This document shows positions 44,479 to 57,625 of a DNA stretch of 64,000 nt, piece by piece (positions within the stretch are counted from its first letter, which is position 1; the number at the start of each line of letters is the position of its first letter). The position numbers were made by a program, and so were the translations under genes. The stretch is from Silene conica (taxonomy: Eukaryota; Streptophyta; Magnoliopsida; Caryophyllales; Caryophyllaceae). Location of the stretch: positions 77,777,681 to 77,841,680 of the forward strand of contig CM055315.2 of NCBI GenBank assembly GCA_029255685.2, given 5' to 3'. The notes under the pieces were generated by a model that saw only the letters and a program-made list of their open reading frames with translations, did no database searches and had not been told where the DNA came from.

Positions 44479-45676
44479 GGGTTAATTGATAACAATAATA
44501 CAAACTATGACCGTCCTGCTGAAAATAATATGAACTATAAAAAAACCCAAAAAAATACCAACTATGCCATCATTTAACTGATATTAGTTCAGCTCTCTTA
44601 TTGACCTGTTCTACCCGGTAATCCTTTCTTAATTGCAGGTTACCTTTTTTTTTTTAATTTTTATTTCCTTAATCAGGCCTTAAAGCATATATCTACTTCC
44701 TCCATTGTTGTTCTTCAACAATAATTTACTTCCCTTAGTTAATTTCTCTCTCTTTCTCCCACTAAATTTTTTTCAACCTTTTAATTGCTCTTTCACCATA
44801 TTCTACTTCCTTTGTCAAACCGAGTTATTCCGTCTTTATTTTTTTCACCCTTGATGTCTTCTTCATCTTGTAACTCGTCCTTTAGAAATACGAATTGATC
44901 CGTTCTATGCGACCATCAATTACCTGCGATTTTGAGGTGTGTGAAGAAAGGGGCAAATGCGGGTAAATATTTTTACGGTTGTTCGTTGTGGCCATTAAGT
45001 TTTGTAGTTTCAGTTGTTTAAAATTGATGTCAATTGTCTTATATTTTTGTAATTGTTTTTGTAGCATAATCAATGTGATGTAATTGTTTTTGTAGCATAC
45101 TCCATGTCGATTTTTTGAGTTGGAAAAATGGGGTGCTTTGGTGGAGAATAACTTTTTGAAAGAGAAGATTGAGAAGTTGAAGAACAAAAATCAGAAATTG
45201 AAGGCTGAATTGGTGGAATTAAGACATGAAGTAAAAAGACACTTAAGAGGAGAGAAAATGGCAATATATTGTTTAGTTTACTCTTGTGTTTTTTTTTGTG
45301 TTTGTTTGATTTTGAGGAATTATGTATGAAATAAGGAGAAAATGACAATGATTTTGAGGAATAATGACGAAGATGAATAGTGGAATTGGGGATGAATCGA
45401 TTAAGGAGGATTGATTGATTATGGAGGATTGATTATTGAAGATGATGAACACGAAAAGGGGGAAAATTGGGAAATTAGGGTTAACTGAGGTAAAAGGGGG
45501 AAAATAAGGTGAAAACACAACTTACGTTTAATTGGTAACCGATTCTTCAGGTTGCCCTTCACCCAATGTAATAGAAGTTAAATGATGGCATAGTTGGTAT
45601 TTTTTTGGGTTTTTTTATAGTTCATATTATTTTCAGCAGGACGGTCATAGTTTGTATTATTGCTATCAATTAACCC
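44479..45676. mobile_element. Pack-MULE (Mutator-like element carrying a host gene)
   Basis: TIRs of about 100 bp: GGGTTAATTGATAACAATA at the left and its complement at the right, including CTATGACCGTCCTGCTGAAA. A perfect 9-bp TSD ATAATTAAA lies at 44470-44478 and 45677-45685. There is no transposase; instead the interior carries exons of a GRF-zinc-finger gene. Confidence 0.9.
44854..45329 (+). pseudogene. captured GRF-type zinc-finger / coiled-coil / membrane-tail gene, broken
   Basis: Exon 1 (44854 to about 44993) reads MSSSSCNSSFRNTN, then a TGA stop, then in the same frame a GRF-like finger core with LPAILRCVKKG and KYFYGCSLWP. After an intron ending TTTTTGTAG, exon 2 (45096-45329) continues HTPCRFFELEKW, a Lys/Glu-rich coiled coil (KEKIEKLKNKNQKLKAELVE) and a C-terminal hydrophobic anchor rich in Cys/Val/Phe. 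This order (finger, coiled coil, tail anchor) is common to a large plant family of small GRF proteins. The premature stop and the absence of a clear GT donor after exon 1 argue for a non-functional copy. Exon-intron structure shows DNA-level capture. Confidence 0.7.
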
Positions 45677-45718
45677 ATAATTAAATGATCGGAACAGATG
45701 AACTACATTACAAGGAAA

Positions 45719-46121
45719 TAGTAGGGCTGGTCAAGAATGTGGGTCGGCTTTGGCAACCCGGACCCGACCCGCCACTGAACCCGGATCTAACCCGTCCCGT
45801 CTCACCCGGGTCCAAACCCGACCCAACCCGACCCGTGTGTGAAGTAACCGGGTCCGAGTACAATTTCTGGAGTCCGGCCAGGAAGGGGCCCCGTATGTGT
45901 CCAGAGCAGCACGAGACCAGCCCAGACCCGCCCCTAACCCGCGCCCAGACCTGCCCCCAACCCGCCCCGGACCGGGTCCGGGTTACACTTCCCAAAAACC
46001 GGCCCCAACTCGTCCCGGACCCGCCCTGATCCCGGTCTATGTCTAGGTCCCCATACCTTGAACCCGCAACGCCCCTCGACCCGTCTCGGACTCGGCCGAC
46101 CCGCACTGTTGACCACCCCTA
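45719..46121. mobile_element. hAT-like MITE with CCCGACCC repeats
   Basis: Ends TAGGGCTGGTCAA and TTGACCACCCCTA, flanked by an 8-bp near-perfect TSD (CAAGGAAA at 45711-45718, CAAGGAAG at 46122-46129). The GC-rich interior is an imperfect CCCGACCCG repeat in both orientations. Open frames in it are by-products. Confidence 0.7.
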
Positions 46122-46129
46122 CAAGGAAG

Positions 46130-46449
46130 TAAATGAAAAAACAATGATAAAACGAAATAAATTAAAATAAATAATTATTTTTATTTAGCGGAGCGCGCAC
46201 TTAGTCGTAATACAATAGGTAATTAGAGGATTATACAACCAGATGTATACATGTGGTAGTATAGATTTTGAGCTTTATTACAAGAAATTTGAGCTTATAC
46301 GTATATTTTACGAGCTTTATTGAAAAGAATCTGAGCGTCTTTATAAAACAATTGTAAATCAAAACATTATATTGAAACTAAAAAAGAATATGTATAAAAC
46401 ACAAAGATTTTAATTTTAACAATAAAAAAATGATAGTGTCAGAAAAAAT
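46130..46449. other. AT-rich intergenic, no gene seen
   Basis: Short GAGCTTTATT repeats near 46270-46320 only. Confidence 0.5.
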
Positions 46450-46627
46450 TGTTAAATGCTCAATTTTTTTTTATATAAGCTCAATTCGATTTGTATTACA
46501 TGTGCGATACTCATATATATCTGAATGTATAATCCTATTTGTGTACAACAGGGGGAGGGGGATTTGAAACTGAGATTTATTGTCCACAATACCTCCGTCT
46601 TAACTACTAGACTAAGACATCTTCGAT
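46450..46627 (-). mobile_element. probable tRNA-derived SINE
   Basis: On the minus strand the head reads TCTTAGTCTAGTAGTTAAGA (A-box region) and about 45 nt later CAGTTTCAAATCCCC (B-box-like), the spacing of a pol III promoter. The tail side is T/A-rich. No target duplication fixed. Confidence 0.45.
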
Positions 46628-46659
46628 AAATTAAAATCAATATATATACTTAAAAGAGG

Positions 46660-47400
46660 AACTTTTCGAGCGATTTTATTGATTATTGTCATAGAGTAAT
46701 TTCATTGGCTATTACTTAGGTTAAATAATTTAAGTATACAAATAAAAATATAATGAAATAGCAATAAAATATCAGTTGGATAATTATTGTTTTCAGAGCG
46801 ATTACATTGGATATTATTTTGGTTAAATAAATTAATTATATAAATAAAAAGATAGTTAAATAGTAAAAAAATATCAGTTGGATAATTATTGAATTAATTA
46901 ACAAAATAATTGATTTCATTGGCTATTGTTTTAGAGCAATTTCATTGGCTATTACTTTGGTTAAATAAGTTAAGTATATAAATAAAAAGATAATCAAATA
47001 ATAATAAAATATCAATTAGATAATTTTTGTTTTTAGAGGATTACATTAGCTATTACTTTGTTTAAATAAATTAAGTATATAAATAAAAAGATAATTAAAT
47101 AGTAATAAAATATCAGTTGAATAATAATTGAATTAGTTAATAAAATAATTGATTTCATTAGCTATTGTTTTAGAGCAATTTCATTGGCTATTACTTTTGT
47201 TAAATAAATTAAGTATATAAATAAAAAGATAATTAAATGGTAATAAAATATCAGTTGGATAATTATTCTTTTTAGAGCGATTACTTTGACTATTACTTTG
47301 GTTAAATAAATTAACTATAGAAATAAAAAAAATAATTAAATAGTAATAAAATATCAGTTCGGTAATTATTGAATTAGTTAATAAAATAATTGATTGTAAA
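46660..47400. repeat. long tandem repeat, AT-rich
   Basis: Alternating blocks GATTTCATTGGCTATTGTTTT, TTACTTTGGTTAAATAAATT, ATATAAATAAAAAGATAATT and AAAATATCAGTTGGATAATT recur about six times. Confidence 0.85.
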
Positions 47401-47519
47401 TTAAGAGTTTTGGCTACCGTGGAGTTATGGTATAATTTGTTGTTTCCCTTCTCTTATTTAATTAAAAGTATAAATAGATGTATTGATGAATATATTAAGT
47501 ACTTAAATTTACGAGGTAT

Positions 47520-48284
47520 AATTAAAAAAATACGAGCTACAGAATACAAACACATAATAATATGACCTAAGGTAAAAAAGAATACGAGTTTAAGAGAATC
47601 ACGGACTAAAAAATACGAGCACAAAACATTGCGAGTTATTAACCTAAGAATAAGAGCTAATATAAAAAGAATACGAACTATTAATTAAGCTAATAATACG
47701 AGCTAATGTAAAAACAATACGATCTATTAAGATAAGACGGGCTTTAAAACACGAGTACAAATGAATACGAGCTAATGAAAAAACAATACGAGCTATTAGC
47801 ATAAGACGAGCTTTAAAATATGAGTACAAATGAATACGAATATGAGATTAAAAGGATCACGGAGTTGAATATACAAGCACATAAGAATACAGCCTATTAA
47901 GATGATAATACGAGCTAATATAAACAGAATACGAAAACACGAGCTAATTGAAACACTTCTCGAGCTAAAAAAATAGAACCATATTTACAATACGTCAAAT
48001 TTCATGATATAATAGGCACTTAACTTTACGAGGTATAATTAAAAGAATACGAGCTACAAAATACGAATAGATAAGAAATACGAGCTAATGTAAAATGAAT
48101 AAGAACTTAAGAGAATCAGGAAGTAAAAAATACGTGCACATAAGAATGCAAGCTATTAATGTAAGAATAATGCGCGCTAATAGAGATATTAAGCAAAGAA
48201 TACGAGCTAATGTAAAAAAAATACGAGCTATTAAGATAAGAATACGAGTTAATGTAAAAAAAACATACAAGCATATTAGAGGAT
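47520..48284. repeat. minisatellite AATACGAGCTA (first part)
   Basis: Units such as AGAATACGAGCTAATGTAAA and ATACGAGCTATTAAGATAAG; the reverse complement of the 6791-7713 array. Continues at 56650 after the nested insertion. Confidence 0.9.
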
Positions 48285-49248
48285 TAAGATGTAACATCCC
48301 GTATTTTCGTAAAATCTAATTTAATCGTTTTAAATTATTTTATGTAATAAATTAATATTTTAATAATTTAACTCGGAAGTTTTTAATTTAATAAGTGAGA
48401 TCCGTCTTAAGAACCTCAAGTCCTTAAGACGAATACAAACTTGGCATCATTTTAAATATCCGACTTAAGTATCCGTTCTAATAATCCGACCCATTTTTGT
48501 TTACTCGGGAAGGACAGTCCATAAAACCCCACAAAACCCTTTCCATCGACATTCCTCATCACCATCAATTCATTTCACTGTTAAACCAAATTCTTCACAA
48601 ACCTCCATTAATACTCCTTTCTTTTGGGCTTTTCTCCCTCATCTGTTCTTCAAATTGCAAAAGTAAGTACATTTTCGGAATCCTCGTTCGATTTCCTAGT
48701 CATCCATCACTTTCATTTTTCATTTCGTCGACTTTGAAAAACGGGTTGTTTTCCTTAAATTCCGTTTTAAGTACTTAAAATCCGTTTTCTATGCTGTAGG
48801 TGTTAGCCTGGACGATCCCGACACCGATAGTTACGTGATTGAGGAGGATCATCTGCCGGAGTAAGCTTAAAAGGTGACGATAATGAGAAACTCGGCCTTT
48901 ATGTGTATATTAGCATATTTGTTGTGATTTTTGTTTGGTTTCTGATTTTGTCGAAATATAATGTTAAAGGACTTAGTAACATGTTTAGGGTGATGTTGTT
49001 GTGAAGAATTCATGTTTGAATTGATTGTCATATGCTTTTAAGTATATTTTCAGTTTTTCTCATTTTGCGACGGATACATGTTAAATTCGTTTGAGGATTG
49101 TTATGGGACTTGTTTGCTGGTAGAATAGTAGTATTGAATGATTTATGTTGTTGGGTAAACATCAATTGTAGTGTTGTTGAAGATTAGAAGTCGAATTGTG
49201 AAACTTTAGAAAGGTTGGAAATCCCGATTTTTGGTTACAGGCTCTCTG

Positions 49249-49634
49249 AGCCGGTCGACCGGCTGGGAGAGCGTAGTGCTTGATTTTCGTAAATTTTGCG
49301 ATAGTGGCCTTGGACTGCCAGCCGGCCGACCGGCTGCCTGCCGACCGGCTGGTAGTCATTCTTGTATTAGGTTTGTTTGCGAAAGACCTTAAGTAGGAAG
49401 GGGTCCCAGCCGGCAGACCGGCCGCCTGCCAGCCGGCTGGGAATACTTATGGGAATGGTTGCGATCTAGCGTAGGCTAAAGGAATTGGGTTCCCAGCCGG
49501 CCGACCGGCTGCCTGCCGACCGGCTGGGAGTCCTTGGTGATGTTTTCGTCATTTTGAAAAGAGGCGTAGGCTGAAGGATCACCAGCCGGCCGACCGGCTG
49601 CCTGCCGACCGGCTGCCTGCCGACCGGCTGGGGA
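49249..49634. repeat. arrays of CCGGTCGACCGG-type palindromes in the solo LTR
   Basis: Five clusters (about 49249, 49317, 49407, 49490, 49581). The first is a perfect palindrome AGCCGGTCGACCGGCT. Others read CAGCCGGCCGACCGGCTG followed by CCTGCCGACCGGCTGG; the last has three units with 15-nt period (GCCGACCGGCTGCCT). The core resembles the dyads of the unrelated Athila-type element. Confidence 0.9.
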
Positions 49635-49928
49635 TCCCTGAAGGCGTTTTGTGTTGTTTTCGCGTGTAACTTTCAAACGGTTAATCAGTTTTATTTGAAA
49701 CTCGTTTTGTTTACCCGTGATATATACTTGAGGTTCCCGGTGTACGGGCAACACTATATTGGGTTCGGGAATGGAGTGAGGATAGAGACCCACCCGGTCG
49801 GGTAACCGAAAGGGAAACCGGCTCTCCCTCGTCTTGGTTCCCGGAATCAATTAAGTGTTGATTAGAGGTTTAAGAAGTTAGAACTATAGGTTAGTTTCTA
49901 CCTTTGGATGTTAGTGGTTACAATGGTT

Positions 49929-50434
49929 GTCGCGTGGTGGGATATGTGTTAAGCTCACCTCTGGACCCACTACGTGTTTTTATGTCGCGTGACGGGATAT
50001 GTGTTAAGTTCACCTCTGGACCCGTTACGTGTTTTGCTTGGGCGTGTCAGGATATGTGTTAAGCTCACCTCTGGACCTGACACGTGATCGGTTTTCGTAC
50101 ACGGGATATGTGTTAAGTTCACCTCTGGACCCGTTGTGCGGCGATTGCGTATTGGGATATGTGTTAAGTTCACCTCTGGACCCAATACATGTTTGTAGCT
50201 TTGGGATATGTGTTAAGCTCACCTCTGGACCCTTTGCTTTTGGATGATTTGGGATATGTGTTAAGTTCACCTCTGGACCCTTTTCATGATTGTAAGTTTA
50301 GGGATATGTGTTAAGTTCACCTCTGGACCCTTTACTTGATTGGATGTTGGGATATGTGTTAAGTTCACCTCTGGACCCGACATAGTGTAGTAATGGGATA
50401 TGTGTTAAGTTCACCTCTGGACCCGTTGCTAGTG
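49929..50434. repeat. ten tandem hairpins with constant loop and co-varying stems
   Basis: The 30-nt core GGGATATGTGTTAAG(T/C)TC-ACCTCTGGACCC starts at 49939, 49994, 50049, 50103, 50154, 50203, 50251, 50301, 50349 and 50395 (46-55-nt period, shrinking left to right). The bases before GGG and after CCC differ between copies but are largely complementary within each copy, e.g. CGTGTCAGG with CCTGACACG (third), GTATTGGG with CCCAATAC (fifth), AGTAATGGG with CCCGTTGCT using G-T wobbles (tenth). Confidence 0.9.
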
Positions 50435-50440
50435 TTATGG

Positions 50441-50555
50441 ATGTTTATCTGCTTGCCTAGATGATGGTACAGTGTCAGATATGCATGATGAGTTATGGAT
50501 GTTTTATCTGCTTGCCTTGATGATGGTACAGTGTCAGATATGCATGATGAGTAAA
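50441..50555. repeat. direct duplication of a ~52-nt unit
   Basis: ATGGATGTTTATCTGCTTGC plus GATGATGGTACAGTGTCAGA and ATATGCATGATGA occurs twice in tandem, just after the hairpin array. A block at 50638-50680 (GGGTAACCAGTAGGGAAACC) repeats 49790-49830. Confidence 0.85.
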
Positions 50556-51460
50556 TGATGTTTAATTGAGTTATGGTTTAATCATCCAAGGCATTGGATG
50601 ACTCTTAGTTCAGTTTCATAAATAGTTGGATTGAAAGACCCCCCGACTGGGTAACCAGTAGGGAAACCGGCTCTCCATCCTAATTGTTTATGAAGTTGGT
50701 TGAGAGCCGTGCATCGTAATCACATGACAGTAAGAGATCAGATGATAAGATGTTATACTTCACATGTTATTATATGATGGAGTATTCTGTATTGTTTTAT
50801 CACTAGTACAAAAATCCCCTATTGCGTCAGTTCTAGGGGACCTATTGCGTCGGTTTTGGGTTGACGTATATCGGAGGGACGTTTAATGAAACGTCGGTTT
50901 TAAAACTGACGCAAAAGGTCATTATTTGCGTCAGTTCTTAACTAAAAACCGACGCAAATACATCATCAAATACATCGGTTCCTGTATCAGAACCGACGCA
51001 AAAAGTGGCAGAACTGACGCAAATACATACCCTTTTGCGTCAGTTGTTCAAGAACTGATGTATTTGGTGCACCTTTTGCGTCAGTTGTTCTACAACTGAT
51101 GTATTTGATAAGCTATTTTAGCGCCATGTAGAGTGTTATATGCGTCAGTTATGACTGGAACCGACTCTTTTACTCTTATTTTTTGCGTCATTTCTTTTCA
51201 AAAACGATGCAATTACTGTTTACCATTTGCGTCATTTGTTGTAAGAACTGATGCAAATTGTTTTTATATTTTTTTTTTTTTAAAAAATCGCTACCGAAAT
51301 TTCGGCAGCACCTCCATATAAAACTAATACCCAAAAACGCCAAAAATTTAAAACCACCTGTATTAATATATCCAACCAAAGGACATTCCGATCAACGTTC
51401 CAAATACAATTCAAAGTACAAATAATCCCACAAACGTCTTAGTCACTAAGCTAATCTATA

Positions 51461-51985
51461 CTAAATTAAACATCTAGTAAAGTTACATAATCTCGGGTCA
51501 TCATCTGATAGAAGGATGAAAATTGTTCTGGATTTCCTCTGAGTGTCCCCAATTATCTTTTCATCCTGAATGACATCAGCATTCTGCACTTCAACCCGTA
51601 TCATATTCAACGTACCAGACACATAATTCCGCATTTTAAGTTGTGTATCGCCAACATGATCAGGAAGGAAACTACCAGACCACTGCCATCCAGGTTCATC
51701 AAAACAGATGACGATAATTAACTCCCTGGAGAAAGTTTGACAAGTGGACCAAACACATCTAAACTTTGTGTTTTACTCCAGACTATTTTTATGGTCGTTC
51801 AAACTTGGTAAATTTTTACCACTAAATATTAGCTGTATTTATAGTTCGCAAAAGTAATGGTAATTTACCTTGTTGTATCAATCCAATGAAGATGAGAATG
51901 TTGTCTTCCACCCAGACGGCACAAAAGATCTAGACCCTTTTGCTTATAACATAGAGCTTTGCCGCATGCATTGCTATTCACATAT
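51461..51985 (-). pseudogene. captured VPS13-like gene fragment (two exons)
   Basis: Exon A (51985-51869) encodes GKALCYKQKG...SHLHWIDTTR. Exon B (51725-51461) continues in phase with ELIIVICFDEPGWQWSGSFL, then DHVGDTQLKMRNYVSG and MIRVEVQNADV, up to ILLSDDDP, then unrelated residues and a TAG. This matches the conserved part of plant VPS13 (lipid-transfer protein at membrane contact sites; thousands of residues long), so only a small piece is present. Splice sites GT/AG are intact. Confidence 0.75.
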
Positions 51986-52408
51986 CTGCCAGAAGTTAAG
52001 TAAAGGCCAATGAAAAAAATACAATCAGTACATGAGGGATTCCATCTTCAGGTCACTATCTTTTGCTACGTATGCAAGCAGTCATACACATGCAACCTGA
52101 ACGCATTAAGGCTCAGGACACAGTCAGTATATTAGAAAATTAGTCTTGTTTGGCAAGAAACAAAGTAGCCTACAAAACAAAGCAACAGGGTAAGCCTTAG
52201 AGGGCTGTCAAAAGAGTTTTGTTTGGTAAGATCTAATCAGCTTATCTATCAATGCAACATCATCCAATTAAGCTCAACCATGAAATAACCAAAGAAATTG
52301 ATAAAATGAACCAAAAGTGCAAACAATTTAGCGAGTTCATATTTTTATCATAAAAGAAATATTTAGTGACCAATGCTACTCCACATGGGCAGAAGCGCAA
52401 ACAATTTA

Positions 52409-54973
<2,565 letters not shown>

Positions 54974-56649
54974 CTGAGAAAAACAGGTCACACTTGTTTT
55001 ATTTAGTGATAGAGCGTAGCTGTAAGAACAAATCAAAGCAAGGTAATGTACCACTACGCAACAGCACAAAACGAAACATCACAACCACATAAAGGGACAT
55101 AATAGATGGAATATCAAGTTGCCCGCACCACCCATCAACACAATATTATCAGAATAGCTTCAACAGTTCCCGCAAATTGCAGGGTGTTGTTGTGAGATGG
55201 GAGGGGGGATTTACACAACCTTAACCTTGTATTAGCAACACAAAGAGGTTGTTTCAGAATTACCCAAGATGAAATTGCCCTCACCACTCATCACAAAAGA
55301 AACTGCAGAACTGCGTCAAGTATAAGGAATATTGAGTGTAAAACATGGATGTCACAGTTTCCGCCTTGGGTTCTCTGGTCTTTTCTCTTCGACTGCAAAG
55401 TAACCCATTAATTAACTGAACTCTCAATATAAGAGAACACTAAATATTAGGAAACTCAATGTACACATGACCAGATCGCTAAATTATAGATCATCATTTC
55501 AAATTAAGGTCATATACATCACAAAAACATGTACTGAGTATAATTATCATATACTGGGTATACTATACTATACAAAATCACTAACTTCATACAAAATCCC
55601 CAAATTTTGTATCAACTAAGCCTAAATCCAGATGAACAATTAACTTTTACAAGTATATAAAACCAATATGACCAACAAACGAACGATTAAGTTCTAAACT
55701 TTTATAAAAATGAAAAAACAGTGCAAGGATAATTAAATTACCTGATTCTAAATAATTAATGGTTGTTCTGAGCGACGGCAAAAGGATTGCGACACGGTGA
55801 TGGATGTGTGAGGACAGAAGAATAAGGTCGGTGATGGTGGTCAGGTGGTGGGACAATCACGGAGTAGCAGTGCTAGGGTAGGAGTAGAAGGTTTTGAGAG
55901 CGAAGGTGTTTCAAGCGAGATTGAGTTTTGAGGCGAGATTCATTGTATACGAGTGTTTTATTTTTTTAATTAAATATCATTTGCATCAGTTTTAGTTATA
56001 ACTGACGTAAAAATGTTATATCAAATACGTCGGTTTAGATAAACAACTGATGTATTTGATCAAAAACATCAGTTTCGCTTAAAACTGACGCAAAAAATAC
56101 GTCAGTTTCTCTATAGAACCGACGCAAATAGCTTAACTATAGGGCTAAAAACACACTCCCGCCAAAATTAAGTACTTTTTGCGTCAGTTTTAATAGAACC
56201 GACGTAAATCACTTGACGCAATAGAGTATTTTTGTACTAGTGTATGTGTTACGTGTTGTCACAAAAGATGGCTAGGAGAACTCTAGTCACTCCCCACTGA
56301 CTGTGGCGTACATGTTTTCATGTATGTAGGTACATGCTGGTTGGAGATGGGATCACAGGAGGGCTAGCGAGTGATGATCCATCATCATATGACATATACC
56401 CTATCGTTAGCTAGACTGTTAGACTTTTGATACTGCCTATAGGGATGTTCCATCCCAGGCTTGTATTTATCTTTCGATTTGATACTTAGGACTGCTACTT
56501 ATCTATTGTTGTTTATATCAGTTCTGTTTCCAGTTTTCAGTTTAAGACTTCTCGCATGTTGTTTATCTTTTAAAAAGTTTTAATTCCGCTGCATTTTTAG
56601 TACTTTTGTATGTTTATATTTCCGCTTTCGCGAGGGGTTTTACATAAGA

Positions 56650-56915
56650 ACTTACAAATACGAGCATATAAGAATACGGGTTAGGATCAAGAACTTACAA
56701 ATACGAGCATATAATTAAGAATACGGGTTAATATAAAAAGAATACGAGCCAATGTAAGAAAAATACGCTATTAAGATAAGAATACGAGCTAATGTAAAAA
56801 GTATACAAGCTAATAAGATAAGAATACGGGCTATTAAGATAAAAATATGAGTTAAAGTAAAAAGAATATGATCTAATGTAAATAAATACGAGTTAATATT
56901 AAAAGAATACGAGTT
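56650..56915. repeat. minisatellite AATACGAGCTA (second part)
   Basis: Continuation of the 47520-48284 array to the right of the nested solo LTR. The next ~350 bp to the Helitron 3' end are AT-rich without a gene. Confidence 0.85.
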
Positions 56916-57570
56916 TCAACTATCTTCATATATTAGAAATATTGGATAAATAATTTCTTCAAGATGATGCTCGAATGAAAAGTATAGAAGTTATTATAAA
57001 AATATATGTGCTTAAAATATTATTTTGACAATGATACGTAATATGTAAGTGTCTTTCCAATACCATTCAGTTGGAGGTACATGTTTCCGTTTCTAATGGA
57101 GTTTCATGCACTTTCAACATTACATGTTGTTCCGATGATGATACATCTGATATTTTATTAGCCTTTAAAACAATCATAGTTAAATTATTCTCTATATATG
57201 CTTATTATACTAAGTATTTTTAGAAGATTAACTGTTACGATAAATACTTTGAAACCATGTCAAGTTATTACCCGGACAACGCCCGGGCATGAAATCTAGT
57301 AAATAATATAAAAGGACGTAAATTAAAAACAATAATGATAACAATCACTAAAAGGCTTTATTATGGTAATTGCCTAAAGTTAAAAGGGAATAAATTATTA
57401 ATATGATTGTTGATCTATTATTACCTTTAATATTATTCTTGTATTCATTCGTATTGATATTCCTATTCATATTCATTGTATTATTTGCGTTTATGGCTAT
57501 ATTTTATTTTGCTAAAAAATTATACATATTTTTTTCCTTGTATGATTTATAGAAATTGTAACTAAACCAC

Positions 57571-57578
57571 TATAAAAT
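57571..57578 (+). promoter_or_regulatory. candidate TATA box of the plus-strand neprosin gene
   Basis: TATAAAAT 55 bp upstream of the ATG. The region 57301-57570 is AT-rich and otherwise featureless; the Helitron end at 57299 lies only 327 bp from the start codon. Confidence 0.5.
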
Positions 57579-57625
57579 TAGGGTAGAGAGAATTGTTGAT
57601 TACAAAACGTAACTCGAGAACAACT

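Noticed and set aside
45685..46116. Proline/arginine-rich reading frames on both strands
   Set aside because: They arise from CCCGACCC repeats of a hAT-like MITE; frames are open on both strands because of composition.
50029..50247. Frames reading GYVLSSPLD or LTHIP repeats
   Set aside because: Products of the tandem hairpin array; no start context, and both strands are open.
49929..50434. CRISPR-like look: constant 30-nt repeats with variable ~16-25-nt spacers
   Set aside because: The genome is clearly plant, there are no cas genes, and the spacers are not foreign sequence but pair with each other across each repeat.
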